Source: Catellatospora sp. KI3
GTDB lineage: Bacteria; Actinomycetota; Actinomycetes; Mycobacteriales; Micromonosporaceae
Assembly (NCBI RefSeq): GCF_029948125.1
Contig: NZ_JASAMB010000003.1
Location: 124,001 to 188,000, forward strand
Length of the DNA: 64,000 bases
Reading direction: 5' to 3'
A program made the position numbers and the translations under genes. This document shows positions 32,728-41,540 of this stretch, in pieces; position 1 is the first letter of the stretch; each line of letters starts with the position of its first letter. The notes below the pieces were generated by a model, which ran no database searches, had not been told where the DNA came from, and worked only from the letters and a program-made list of their open reading frames with translations.

Positions 32728-34488
32728 GTGTGCGGCATCGTCGGGTACCACGATCGTGAAAGCTCGCACAATCTGTCCGAAATCGCGCTAGCCTTGGCTC
32801 ACCGCGGTCCCGATGGCACCGGCGTGTGGACCGGCGACGAGACCGGACTGGCGGTCACCCGGCTCAGCCTGCTCGACCTCGAGCACGGCGCCCAGCCGAT
32901 GGCGACTGAGGACGGACGAGCGGCCGTGGCCCTCAACGGCGAAATCTACAACCACGCCAAGCTGCGCGCGGAGCTCGAAAGCGAGGGGATCTCGTTCCAG
33001 GGCCGCTCGGACACCGAGGTCCTCCTACGCGGTTTCATCCGCTGGGGACCACGAGTGGTGGAGCGTCTCGAGGGCATGTTCGCCGTGGCGATGAGCCAGG
33101 GCCGCAGACTGCACCTCGCGCGTGACACGTTCGGCATGAAGCCACTGTTCTGGTGGCTGTCACGCGACCGGCAGGCGTTGGCGTTCGGTTCGGAGATCAA
33201 GGCGTTGCTGCGCTTCCCCGCCGTGCCGCGCCGCCTCGACCCCACGGCGCTCGTCGAGGAGATGGTCTTCGGCCACACTCTGGGAGTCCGGACCCTGCTC
33301 CGCGACATTCAGCAACTCGCGCCCGGGACTCTCATGACCATCGAGCCTCGACACTCCCGGCTCGAGATCAGCACCGAGCGCTTCGCGTTGCCGCGCCTCG
33401 GCGCGACGCCCCCGACCGCGCGGCAGGCCGGTGAGCAGATCGGCGAGCTGCTGCGAGAGTCGGTCGCCCTGCACATCAACGCCGATCACCCCGTGGTTAC
33501 ATACCTGTCCGGAGGCGCCGACAGCACGCTTCTGGCATCGCTGCGGCGAGATCACCGAGGATCGAAGTCGTTCGTGGTCGCAGACGGCAAGCATGTCGCG
33601 GACCTGGCTTACGCGGCCGAGGTGGCGAATGCGCTCGGCCTCGAACACGAGCCGATCCTCACCCCCCGCGAACCTCAGCTCGCCTGGCTCGCGAACGCGG
33701 TCCTGGCCATGGAGGCCCCTCGCACTCCCACGCTCGCGCTCGTGTCGGCTCCTCGCGTGCGCTCCTTCACCAAAGCAGCGCTGTGCGGCGAGGGCGCGGA
33801 CGAGCTGCTCTCGGGCTATCCCATGCACGAGCGGCCGGGGCCGTATCTCGATCGATTCGAGCAACGCCTCGCGCGGCTGCAGAGCACGAGCAGGCTGCCG
33901 GCATCGGCATTCGAAACCACCGAGGCGCAGCTCGCCGCGCTGCGGCCAGATCGTCACCGTGATCAGCCCTCGGCTGTCTACGACTTTCTCCTCCACCAAG
34001 TCATGCCCAACAAGCACCTGGCCATCTGGGATCGCGGCGCGATGGCCGCGTCGCTCGAGATTCGCATGCCGTACCTCACGCGAGGGATCCGCGACTTGGC
34101 GCTGAGCCTGCCGAAAGACCGGACTTCCGGATCACCGAAGGAGCTGCTCGCAGCGGCAATGCAGCGTGCCTTGGGCGCCCCACTCGCCGAGCGGATCGCG
34201 ACACGCACCAAGACCGCCGCACCCGACGCGCTCGAGGTGACGCGCCGCCGCCTGAGCAATCTCGCCACCTCGGCGATGCCCTCGGCCTGGCACAGCCGGC
34301 ATCCACTGCGGCGAATCTGCACGGCACCGCACATGCTGTTCATGCTCGACTTGTTCCTCATCGCTTTCATCGATCGCGATGGCTCATTTCCCCACGACTT
34401 CGCCGCCGAGGCCCTCTACACGCGCCATGAAAGCGACCTTCGGGCAGCCCACGAATCCGCTTGCGATGCGTTGCTGGAAGGGCGATGA
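32728..34488 (+). CDS. asparagine synthetase (glutamine-hydrolysing) of the RiPP cluster
   Basis: A 586-residue AsnB-type amidotransferase. After the initiator comes Cys2 (VCGIVGY), the glutaminase nucleophile, with LAHRGPDG and LNGEIYNH of the Ntn domain. The synthetase domain has the ATP loop YLSGGADSTLL and GEGADELLSGYP. Both half-sites look intact, so it should form an amide from a carboxylate using glutamine. In RiPP clusters AsnB homologues amidate or cyclise peptides (lasso cyclases are relatives). Divergence from the precursor across a shared promoter suggests it acts on this peptide. The GTG is fixed by the required Cys2. Confidence 0.88.
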   Translation: MCGIVGYHDRESSHNLSEIALALAHRGPDGTGVWTGDETGLAVTRLSLLDLEHGAQPMATEDGRAAVALNGEIYNHAKLRAELESEGISFQGRSDTEVLLRGFIRWGPRVVERLEGMFAVAMSQGRRLHLARDTFGMKPLFWWLSRDRQALAFGSEIKALLRFPAVPRRLDPTALVEEMVFGHTLGVRTLLRDIQQLAPGTLMTIEPRHSRLEISTERFALPRLGATPPTARQAGEQIGELLRESVALHINADHPVVTYLSGGADSTLLASLRRDHRGSKSFVVADGKHVADLAYAAEVANALGLEHEPILTPREPQLAWLANAVLAMEAPRTPTLALVSAPRVRSFTKAALCGEGADELLSGYPMHERPGPYLDRFEQRLARLQSTSRLPASAFETTEAQLAALRPDRHRDQPSAVYDFLLHQVMPNKHLAIWDRGAMAASLEIRMPYLTRGIRDLALSLPKDRTSGSPKELLAAAMQRALGAPLAERIATRTKTAAPDALEVTRRRLSNLATSAMPSAWHSRHPLRRICTAPHMLFMLDLFLIAFIDRDGSFPHDFAAEALYTRHESDLRAAHESACDALLEGR

Positions 34489-34599
34489 GGCAGGGCACGT
34501 GATCATCGTGAACCCGACCGGCATCAGCCGGAGCAGTATCAAGCGTCCGTCGGGAGCCGGGTCACCGGCACGAAGGGCGGGTCATCGCCGGACCGGCTG

Positions 34600-36267
34600 T
34601 CACGAGTCGCCGGAGCGAGGCTGTCCGTAGTTGAGGATGCGCAGCTGGAGCATGGCCGCGAAGCGCTGGTCGGGATCACTGAGATCCAAACCGCTGACCT
34701 CAGTGATCCGCCGCAGCCGGTAGCGCAGGGTGTTGGGGTGGATGAACAGTGCGTTCGCGGCGGCGGTGACGTCTCCGAGAGCGTCGAGCCAGGCGCGCAG
34801 CGATTCGACCAGGCCGCTTTCGCCGTCGAGGTCGTAGTCGAGCAGCTTGGCCAGTGCGCCGCCGGGGCGCTCGCCGCGCGCGGCCGCGATGTCGCGCAGT
34901 TCCAGCATCAGGGATTGGGTCTGAACGTCGTCCAGGCGGGCCACGCGCTGGGTGGCGGGACCGTCGACCAGGACGCGCAGCACCCGGTCGGCGACCGCTC
35001 GCGATTGGACGAGTTCGCTGACGGCGCTGGCGACCGTGCCGATCGCCGCGACCAGGGGGAGCTTGTCGCCGACCCGGTCGGCGAACTCGTTGAGGATCCG
35101 CATCGTGCGTTCCTCCGGGTCGCCGGGCCGGCGCGGCGTGTGCAGGAGCGCGTACACGGTTCGGCCGACGGGGGCGACTGCCGCCTGCTGCGCGGTGGCG
35201 GTGAGGTGCACCGACATGGCGTCGGCCAGCCGCTGCTGCGCGGCGGCCCGTTCGGAGTCGCGTTCATACTCGGTCGGCAGCGCGGCTGCGACGACCAGGA
35301 CCGGTTTGCCGCTGAGCCCGAGGCGGGCGAGTGCGTCGCGGGCGGCTGGTCCGCCTTCGAGCGCGGTGCTGACCAGGTCGGTCTGGAGCCGGCGTTGGAC
35401 GTCTGCGCCGGCGCGGATGCGCAGCAGGTGCAGTGCGACGAGGTTCGCCGCTTCGCTGAGAGCCTTCGACCGCTGGGGGGTGATGTCGCCGTCCATGACG
35501 GCCCAGATCGAGCCGAGGATCTCGTCGCCGGCCCGGACCGCGATGGCGATGCGCTGCTTGGTCAGGCTCTCGTGGCCCAGCGCCCGGGGGTCCACGATGA
35601 CGGGTCCGCGCTGGCGGTACAGGTCGCGGAACACGCCTGCCTCGGTGAGCAGCCGGGCATACCGGTCGGGCACCTGGCGGCCGATGACGGTCTCCACCCG
35701 CGAGGGGTCGGCTTCCTCCTGGCGGCCGGAGAACGCCAGGACGCGGGAGCTGCGGTCTTCGATGGTGACGGGTGCGTCGAGCAGGGCGGCGACCGCGTTG
35801 GCGACGGCGAACAGGTCGCCGGAGGGCAGGCCGCCGAGGGACTCCTGCGCGGTGACGGCGACGTCGTCCTCGGCCAGGACCGAGCGCAGCAGCGCGATCA
35901 GCTGGGTCCAGGTGGCCCCGCGGCGCAGGCCGATGAGGGCGATCCCGGTGCGGTCGATGGTGCGCCGCAGCTCGTCGTCGATCGCGGCGGAGCGGACCAC
36001 GAGCCCGACCGCGCCGCGGCCGGCGACGCGGGCGATGACCTCGGGCAGGTGGGCGGCCTCGATGCCGAGCCCGAGGACGAGGGCCTGGGGTGGGAAGACC
36101 GGCTCGTCGGTGGGGTCGTCGATGACGACCCCACCGATCTCACCGTGGTGGTCGGGATCGCCGTGCAGCAGTTCCAGCAGCGTGTCGCCGAGGTCGCCGA
36201 GCACGCGGCCCAGGCTGGCTCGCGGTCGCTGGGTCACGGGGTGCAGCTTACGCACTGGTGGCGGCAC
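34600..36267 (-). CDS. PucR/CdaR-family transcriptional regulator
   Basis: A 555-residue regulator. It has an N-terminal PucR-type domain (about 20-140), a GAF-like middle (VIEDRSSRVLAFSG-like strand, RQRGPVIVDPRA), and a C-terminal HTH_30 with VTAAANALFIHPNTLRYRLRRI. PucR proteins activate catabolic operons in response to their substrates. It begins 4 bases after the racemase stop, so it is the last gene of the long minus-strand array and probably controls it. The GTG at 36267 is the longest start; another GTG at 36255 is possible. Confidence 0.9.
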   Translation of the reverse strand: MPPPVRKLHPVTQRPRASLGRVLGDLGDTLLELLHGDPDHHGEIGGVVIDDPTDEPVFPPQALVLGLGIEAAHLPEVIARVAGRGAVGLVVRSAAIDDELRRTIDRTGIALIGLRRGATWTQLIALLRSVLAEDDVAVTAQESLGGLPSGDLFAVANAVAALLDAPVTIEDRSSRVLAFSGRQEEADPSRVETVIGRQVPDRYARLLTEAGVFRDLYRQRGPVIVDPRALGHESLTKQRIAIAVRAGDEILGSIWAVMDGDITPQRSKALSEAANLVALHLLRIRAGADVQRRLQTDLVSTALEGGPAARDALARLGLSGKPVLVVAAALPTEYERDSERAAAQQRLADAMSVHLTATAQQAAVAPVGRTVYALLHTPRRPGDPEERTMRILNEFADRVGDKLPLVAAIGTVASAVSELVQSRAVADRVLRVLVDGPATQRVARLDDVQTQSLMLELRDIAAARGERPGGALAKLLDYDLDGESGLVESLRAWLDALGDVTAAANALFIHPNTLRYRLRRITEVSGLDLSDPDQRFAAMLQLRILNYGQPRSGDS

Positions 36268-36270
36268 GGA

Positions 36271-37395
36271 TCAGAATTCGAAGAGGTCCACGGCCGTGGT
36301 GACCTCCTCCAGGATCTCGGGGATCGGATCGACGCCCAGTCCGGCGCCGGTGGGTACGCGGATGTGGCCGTCCTCCAGGACGAGCGGTGCGGTGACGTCG
36401 ACCCGGTAGAACCGCCCCGAGGCGGAGATGTCGCCCGGCAGCGTGAATCCGGGCAGGGATGCCAGTGCCGCGTTGGCGGCGCGGCCGAGACCGCTTTCGA
36501 TCATCCCGCCGCACCACACAGGTACGCCGTGGGCCGCCGCGACGTCGTGGATGGCTCTGGCTTCGAGGTAGCCGCCGACCCGGCCGGGTTTGATGTTGAT
36601 GACCTGGGTGGCGCCGAGCCGGATCGCCGCGGCGGCGGTCTGCGCGGAGGTGATCGATTCGTCGAGGCAGATCGGCGTGCGCACGGTCTTGGCGAGGTCG
36701 GCGTGGCCGAGGACGTCGTCCTCGGCCAGCGGCTGCTCGATCAGGAGCAGGTCGAAGTCGTCGAGCTTGGCCAGGTGCCGGGCGTCGCGCAGGGTGTACG
36801 CGGTGTTGGCGTCGACCTGCAGCGCGACGTCGTCGCCGAATCGCTCCCGCACGGCGCGGACCGGTGCCACGTCCCAGCCCGGTTCGATCTTGAGTTTGAT
36901 CCGGCGGTAGCCCTCGCCGAGGTAGCCTGCCACCACGTCGAGCAGCGCGGGAATGGACTCGAGGATCCCCACCGACACGCCCGCCGGGACCCGGTCGACC
37001 ACGCCGCCGAGTTCGCGGGCGAACGAGCGGCCCGTCTCGCGCAGTTCGGCGTCCAGGATCGCCATCTCAAGGGCGGCCTTGGCCATGCGATGGCCTTTGA
37101 ACGGCTCCAGCAGCCGGGCGACGACCGGGGCGCCGAACTCGCCGACAGCGGCTGCGCCCTGGCCGGTGGCCAGCGCCGGCAGGAAGAACTGCCGCAGGAC
37201 ATCGCTCTGCCCGTCGACATACTCCGGTGAGTAGCCGGGGTCGGCAAGCGCGACGCATTCGCCCCAGCCGCACGCACCGTCGGTGATCACCTTGAGCAGC
37301 AGGATGTCGCGCTGATGCTGGGTGCCGAACGAGGTACGAAACGGGCTGACCAGCGGCATCGCGATCCGGCGCAGCTCCACTGCGCGTAGTTTCAT
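36271..37395 (-). CDS. N-succinylamino-acid racemase / o-succinylbenzoate synthase-like enolase
   Basis: A 374-residue muconate-lactonising subgroup enolase-superfamily protein. The two-base catalytic set is complete: RIKLKIEP (KxK), metal ligands in QVDANTAY, IEQPL and CLDESI, and the second lysine in NIKPGRVGG. The capping domain has FRTSFGTQHQRD, typical of the OSBS/NSAR family. No other menaquinone genes are near. The adjoining GNAT and M20 genes match the known D-to-L amino-acid pathway in which NSAR epimerises N-succinyl-D-amino acids. The start is coupled to the GNAT stop (ATGA). Confidence 0.88.
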   Translation of the reverse strand: MKLRAVELRRIAMPLVSPFRTSFGTQHQRDILLLKVITDGACGWGECVALADPGYSPEYVDGQSDVLRQFFLPALATGQGAAAVGEFGAPVVARLLEPFKGHRMAKAALEMAILDAELRETGRSFARELGGVVDRVPAGVSVGILESIPALLDVVAGYLGEGYRRIKLKIEPGWDVAPVRAVRERFGDDVALQVDANTAYTLRDARHLAKLDDFDLLLIEQPLAEDDVLGHADLAKTVRTPICLDESITSAQTAAAAIRLGATQVINIKPGRVGGYLEARAIHDVAAAHGVPVWCGGMIESGLGRAANAALASLPGFTLPGDISASGRFYRVDVTAPLVLEDGHIRVPTGAGLGVDPIPEILEEVTTAVDLFEF

Positions 37396-38201
37396 GGCCT
37401 GTGTCCCATCGGAGTCGGGGGTTCGAGGTGGTATCCGGCAGTACGGTCGAAACCGGCGACCCGCCAGCCTTGCGACAGCAGCGGCTGTAGGCCGTCGCGC
37501 ACGCGCACGCGCCACGCTCGAGCCTCGGCGTGACCACCGGCCCGCATCGCCTCGATGTCGGCCGGCAACGCCACGCGCGCGGCACGCTCCGACGGGCTCA
37601 CCACCGGCAGCGCCCGCCCCGTGCAGGCGGCGACGGCGGCGGGGGAGAGCAGGTCCCAGCGCACCAGGACCCGGTCGGAGTCGTCGAAGCCGTTGATCGC
37701 GTCGTTCATCCGGCCGTAGAAGTTCGTCAGGTACTCCACCGGCCGGGCGCCGAGCTTGGCGATGTTGAAGTACGCGTTGCGGGCGACCAGCGGATCGTAG
37801 GTCCATTCGATCGCCGCGATGCCCCGGTGCAGCGCCCACGCCCGCTGGTGCAGCTTGAGCGCGTAGCCGACGCCGCGCCCCACCCGGCCCGGCAGCACCC
37901 CGGCGATGTGGCTGTGCAGCGCACGGACACGCGGTGCCTCGTGGAAGGCGACGCAGCCGCCGATCAGCTGCCCGTCGGCGTACGCGCCGACGACGTAGCT
38001 GCCGGCTTTGCTCATGGCCCGCAGCAGCTCGCCCGACATCATCGGGACCGAGGACCCCCAGATCTCGGTGAACCGGTCGGCCAGGGCGGTGACCTCGCCG
38101 ATCTCGGTGAGCTCGCGCAGCTCGGTGCCCGCCTGAGCGGCGGCCTTGGCCCAGCCCGCCTCCGCTTCGGCGATGCGGCCGTCACAGTCGTCTGCGCTCA
38201 T
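37392..38201 (-). CDS. GNAT acyltransferase, predicted D-amino-acid N-succinyltransferase
   Basis: A 269-residue GNAT protein of the COG3375 type. It has an acceptor-binding N terminus (ALADRFTEIWGSSVP), a core strand VVGAYADGQLIGGCVAF, and the acyl-CoA loop GVLPGRVGRGVGYALK (Q/RxxGxG/A-like). A wide C-terminal part (WTYDPLVARNAYFNIAKLG, EYLTNFYG) is characteristic of this subfamily. In Geobacillus a member of this family succinylates D-amino acids next to NSAR. Here it overlaps both neighbours by 4 bases, supporting the same role. The exact acyl donor is inferred. Confidence 0.82.
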   Translation of the reverse strand: MSADDCDGRIAEAEAGWAKAAAQAGTELRELTEIGEVTALADRFTEIWGSSVPMMSGELLRAMSKAGSYVVGAYADGQLIGGCVAFHEAPRVRALHSHIAGVLPGRVGRGVGYALKLHQRAWALHRGIAAIEWTYDPLVARNAYFNIAKLGARPVEYLTNFYGRMNDAINGFDDSDRVLVRWDLLSPAAVAACTGRALPVVSPSERAARVALPADIEAMRAGGHAEARAWRVRVRDGLQPLLSQGWRVAGFDRTAGYHLEPPTPMGHRP

Positions 38202-39319
38202 GTGCTTTCCTCGAGGAGTTCGGCGACCAGCGCGTGCAGCAGCGCGCACCGGTCGAGGAGACGGTCGACGAGGACGTGCTCACCGTCGGCGTGAGCCCCC
38301 GCCCCGACGGCGCCGAGCCCGTCCAGGGTGGGCGTGCCGACACCGGCCGTGAAGTTGCCGTCGCTGGCCCCGCCGACGGCGGCCGTCGACAGCGGCGGCA
38401 GGTGCAGCCGGTCGACGATCCGGTGCGCGCGGGCGACCAGCGGCGCGCTGGACGAGGCCTCCAGCGGCGGCCGGTTGACGCCACCGGAGACGGCCAGGGT
38501 CGCCCCGGCCAGCACCGGGGTGAGCGCCCGCAGCGCCGTATCGACCCGCTGCTGCTCCTGGGCGCTCCAGGCCCGCACATCCACGTTGAAAGCGGCCGCC
38601 GCCGGGACGGTGTTCGATGTCGTGCCTGCCCGTACGACCGTCGGGGTGACCGTCGTACCGGCCGCCGGATCACCGAGCGCCGCGACGGCGAGCAGCTGGT
38701 GGGCCAGCTCCAAACCGGCGTTGACGCCCTTGTCCGGTTCCAGGCCTGCGTGGGCGGCCCGGCCGGTCACCCCGACCTCGTACAGCGACACGCCCTTGCG
38801 GGCCGTCTTCAGCGCGCCGCCGTCGGCGGAGGCTTCCAGGACCAGCGCCGCCGCGGCGCCGCGGCACTGGTCCTCGATCAGCGCGCGCGAGGACGGCGAG
38901 CCGAGTTCCTCGTCCCCGGTCACCAGCAGGGTCACCCCGTCGCGCTCGGCCAGCCCCGCCACCACGTGGATGGCCATGGCCAGGCCCGCGAGCATGTCGA
39001 AGCAGCCCGGTCCGCGTATCACGCCGTCCTCGACGCCGAACGGGATGCGCCGCAGCGTCCCGATCGGCCACACGGTGTCGTGGTGGCCCAGTAGCAGGAC
39101 CCGGCCGGTGGGCCGGTCGCCGAAGCGCCACCGCAGGTGGCTCCAGCCGTCGATGGTGATCCGTTCGGGTGCCTGGCCCAGGCGGGCGGTGCCGATCTCG
39201 GCGACCAGGTCGGCTGACCGGGCCACCGCCGCGTGGTCAGCCGACGGCGACTCGCATTCGACGAGCCGCCGCAGGTCCGACAGCAGCTCGCCGAGGTCAA
39301 CTGGTGGAGGTGTGTGCAC
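38198..39319 (-). CDS. M20 peptidase, predicted N-succinyl-L-amino-acid desuccinylase
   Basis: A 373-residue co-catalytic zinc hydrolase of the ArgE/CPG2 family. It has LLGHHDTVWPIG (His, Asp), GPGCFDMLAG (bridging Asp), GDEELGS (catalytic Glu and ligand), and a late GAGAHADGEH. A lid domain is inserted around residues 170-285 (VGVTGRAAHAGLEPDKG). In the NSAR pathway the final enzyme frees the L-amino acid from its succinyl group. The neighbours and 4-base overlap with the GNAT gene place it there. The GTG start follows the serine-hydrolase stop by 3 bases. Confidence 0.85.
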   Translation of the reverse strand: MHTPPPVDLGELLSDLRRLVECESPSADHAAVARSADLVAEIGTARLGQAPERITIDGWSHLRWRFGDRPTGRVLLLGHHDTVWPIGTLRRIPFGVEDGVIRGPGCFDMLAGLAMAIHVVAGLAERDGVTLLVTGDEELGSPSSRALIEDQCRGAAAALVLEASADGGALKTARKGVSLYEVGVTGRAAHAGLEPDKGVNAGLELAHQLLAVAALGDPAAGTTVTPTVVRAGTTSNTVPAAAAFNVDVRAWSAQEQQRVDTALRALTPVLAGATLAVSGGVNRPPLEASSSAPLVARAHRIVDRLHLPPLSTAAVGGASDGNFTAGVGTPTLDGLGAVGAGAHADGEHVLVDRLLDRCALLHALVAELLEEST

Positions 39320-39322
39320 GGG

Positions 39323-40711
39323 TCAGGCTGTCTGCTTCGGGGTGGCGCGCGCGCCGAGGTGGATGTAAGCCTCGCCGGTCGGCAGGGTGTAGAACCGCAC
39401 CGGGTAGTGGGCGTCGGACCCGTCGAGCTGGACGGCGAACAGCGCCTCCTCGACCGGGATCAGCGGGTGCGTCTCGGGCTTGGCGTCCTCCAGCTGGGCC
39501 ACCGGGCCGGACAGGGTGATGCGGATCATCGGCCGGCCGTCCTCGAGGAATACTTCGAGGTTCACCGATTCGCGGCGGTACACGCCGGTGTACGGGGTGG
39601 CGTCGACCTGGACCGGTACGGCGGGCACGGCGAAGCGGGGCGGCAGGGCCACGCCGGCGAGCTCCTCGAAGATCTCGCCGAACAGGTCCCGGTACAGCGG
39701 GATCGCGCTGCCGATGTTGGCGTTGAGGGCGACCGCGATACCCGCTTCGGGCAGCAGCCGCAGGAACGCCGTCTGGCCGATGGTGTTGCCGTCGTGTCCG
39801 ATGGCGCGGTGGCCGTTCCAGTCGCACCGGAACCAGCCGAGCCCCCACGAGTCGCCGAGCAGGATCTTCTCCGGGCAGTCCACCTGGAAGGCGGACATCG
39901 CGGCGGTGCTCTCCGCCGACAGCACGGCGGTGCCGTCCTTGGCGCGTCCGCCGGTCATGTGCATGCGGGCGAACGCGAGCACCTCGGCGACGGTGGAGTT
40001 GATCAGCCCGGCCGGCCCGACCGAGCGCGGCAGCGCCCACACCGGTGCGACGACCGGCTCATCGCCGCCCTTGAGATGCCCGACCGAGTGCGCGAACACC
40101 ATCGCCTCCTCGGGCAGGGTGCCGGTACGGGTGAGCCCCAGCGGGACGAACAGCTTCTCCTTGATCGCCGCGTCCCAGGTCTGCCCGGTGACCACCTCGA
40201 TGATCCGGCCGAGGATCGAGTACCCGGAGTTGCAGTACGACCAGGTGGCCCCCAGCGGATGGTTCTGCGCGGCGGTGCTCAGCGCGGCGACGTACTTCTG
40301 CAGGGCGTCGTCGCCGCGGCCGGTGTCGGTGAACACGTCGCCGTCGACGCCGCTGCTGTGGGTCAGCAGGTGCCGGACGGTCACCTCCCGGGTCACGTCC
40401 GGGTCGCGCAGCTGCAGGTCGGTGAGGATGTCGGCCACCGGGGTGTCGAGGGTGAAACGGCCCTCGTCGACCAGCTGCATGATGACGGTGGCGGTCCAGA
40501 CCTTGCTGATAGAGCCGATCTGCCACACCGAGTCGGTGGTCGCGGGCTGGCCGGTCCCGGCGTGCAGGACCCCGGTGGCGGTGACGAACAGCTCGTCGTC
40601 GGCACCGTCGGTGCCCAGGCGCAGGATGCCGAGCTGGGCACCGGGAACGCCGTACTGGGCCACCAGTTCGGCCAGGCGGCTCTCCCAGTGGGCGTGGTTG
40701 ATCGTGGTCAT
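39323..40711 (-). CDS. cytoplasmic serine hydrolase, S12 (beta-lactamase/D-aminopeptidase) family
   Basis: A 462-residue protein with a beta-lactamase fold in the first about 340 residues: nucleophile SxxK in GSISKVW, YxN in SYCNSGYS and the third motif in GHDGNT. A lipocalin-like about 100-residue beta tail follows, as in D-stereospecific aminopeptidases. No signal peptide, so it acts inside. Together with the dipeptide transporter it plausibly removes N-terminal D-residues from imported peptides. GGAGGAG stands 6 bases before the ATG. A second copy of the family lies at 46126-47508. Confidence 0.85.
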   Translation of the reverse strand: MTTINHAHWESRLAELVAQYGVPGAQLGILRLGTDGADDELFVTATGVLHAGTGQPATTDSVWQIGSISKVWTATVIMQLVDEGRFTLDTPVADILTDLQLRDPDVTREVTVRHLLTHSSGVDGDVFTDTGRGDDALQKYVAALSTAAQNHPLGATWSYCNSGYSILGRIIEVVTGQTWDAAIKEKLFVPLGLTRTGTLPEEAMVFAHSVGHLKGGDEPVVAPVWALPRSVGPAGLINSTVAEVLAFARMHMTGGRAKDGTAVLSAESTAAMSAFQVDCPEKILLGDSWGLGWFRCDWNGHRAIGHDGNTIGQTAFLRLLPEAGIAVALNANIGSAIPLYRDLFGEIFEELAGVALPPRFAVPAVPVQVDATPYTGVYRRESVNLEVFLEDGRPMIRITLSGPVAQLEDAKPETHPLIPVEEALFAVQLDGSDAHYPVRFYTLPTGEAYIHLGARATPKQTA

Positions 40712-40769
40712 CGGGTCTCCTCCGAACGGACGGGATGGGTAGGGAAAGGGCAGCCGGTACCGGCCATGG

Positions 40770-41540
40770 TCAGTCGCAGCCGCTCTCGGCGGACCGGACG
40801 GGCCGGCGGCCGCCGGCCCCGGTCGGCACCGCGGCCAGCAGCTGTCGGGTGTAGTCGTCACGCGGGTCGGCGAGGACCTCGGCCGTGGGGCCCTCCTCGA
40901 CGATGCGGCCCTGGTACATGACGGCGATCCGGCTGGCGACATACCGCACGACCGCGAGGTTGTGCGAGATGAACAGCATCGACAGGCCCAGCTCGCGCTG
41001 CATGTCACGGACGAGGTTGAGGATCGCGCCCTGCACCGACACGTCCAGCGCCGAGGTGATCTCGTCGGCGATCAGCACCTCGGGCCGCCCGGCCAGCGCG
41101 CGGGCGAGCGCGACGCGCTGACGCTGGCCGCCGGACAGCTGGCCCGGACGGTGACCGGCACGCGCCGGATCGAGGTGGACCAGGTGCAGCAGCCGCTCGA
41201 CCTCGGACCGGCGTGCGGCCCGGCCCAGCCGGTGCGGGATGGCTTCGGCGATGCTGTCGCCGACCGTCATACGAGGGTCGAGCGAGGAGTACGGGTCCTG
41301 GAAGACCATCTGCACCGGGCGCCGCCGCCCCCGGCGGGGCAGGTCACGGCCGTCGAGTGCGATCCGGCCGCCGCTGACGGGGGCCAGGCCGACGACGGCG
41401 CGGGCGATGCTCGACTTGCCCGAGCCGGATTCCCCGACCAGTCCGACGATCTGACCCTCGGGAACGACGAGGTCGACGCGGTCGACCGCGACCGTGTGCC
41501 GGTAGCGCACGGTGAGGTCGTGCAGGCTGAGAATGCTCAC
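40770..41540 (-). CDS. dipeptide/oligopeptide ABC transporter ATP-binding protein
   Basis: A 256-residue DppF/OppF-type ATPase: Walker A GESGSGKSS, Q-loop VFQDPYSSLDP, signature LSGGQRQRVALARAL, Walker B VLIADE and H-loop ISHNLAV. The C-terminal oligopeptide-binding extension is short. The GTG overlaps the stop of the permease-ATPase fusion (GTGA), so all transporter parts are coupled. It pairs with the ATPase domain of that fusion to form the heterodimeric motor. Confidence 0.93.
   Translation of the reverse strand: MSILSLHDLTVRYRHTVAVDRVDLVVPEGQIVGLVGESGSGKSSIARAVVGLAPVSGGRIALDGRDLPRRGRRRPVQMVFQDPYSSLDPRMTVGDSIAEAIPHRLGRAARRSEVERLLHLVHLDPARAGHRPGQLSGGQRQRVALARALAGRPEVLIADEITSALDVSVQGAILNLVRDMQRELGLSMLFISHNLAVVRYVASRIAVMYQGRIVEEGPTAEVLADPRDDYTRQLLAAVPTGAGGRRPVRSAESGCD

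Noticed and set aside
34489-34599. Terminator between the asparagine synthetase and PucR genes
   Set aside because: Several short GC-rich complementary strings exist, but none forms a stem that I would trust.
36271-37395. Menaquinone o-succinylbenzoate synthase (menC)
   Set aside because: Family membership allows it, but no other men gene is near, and the GNAT/M20 context fits the racemase role better.
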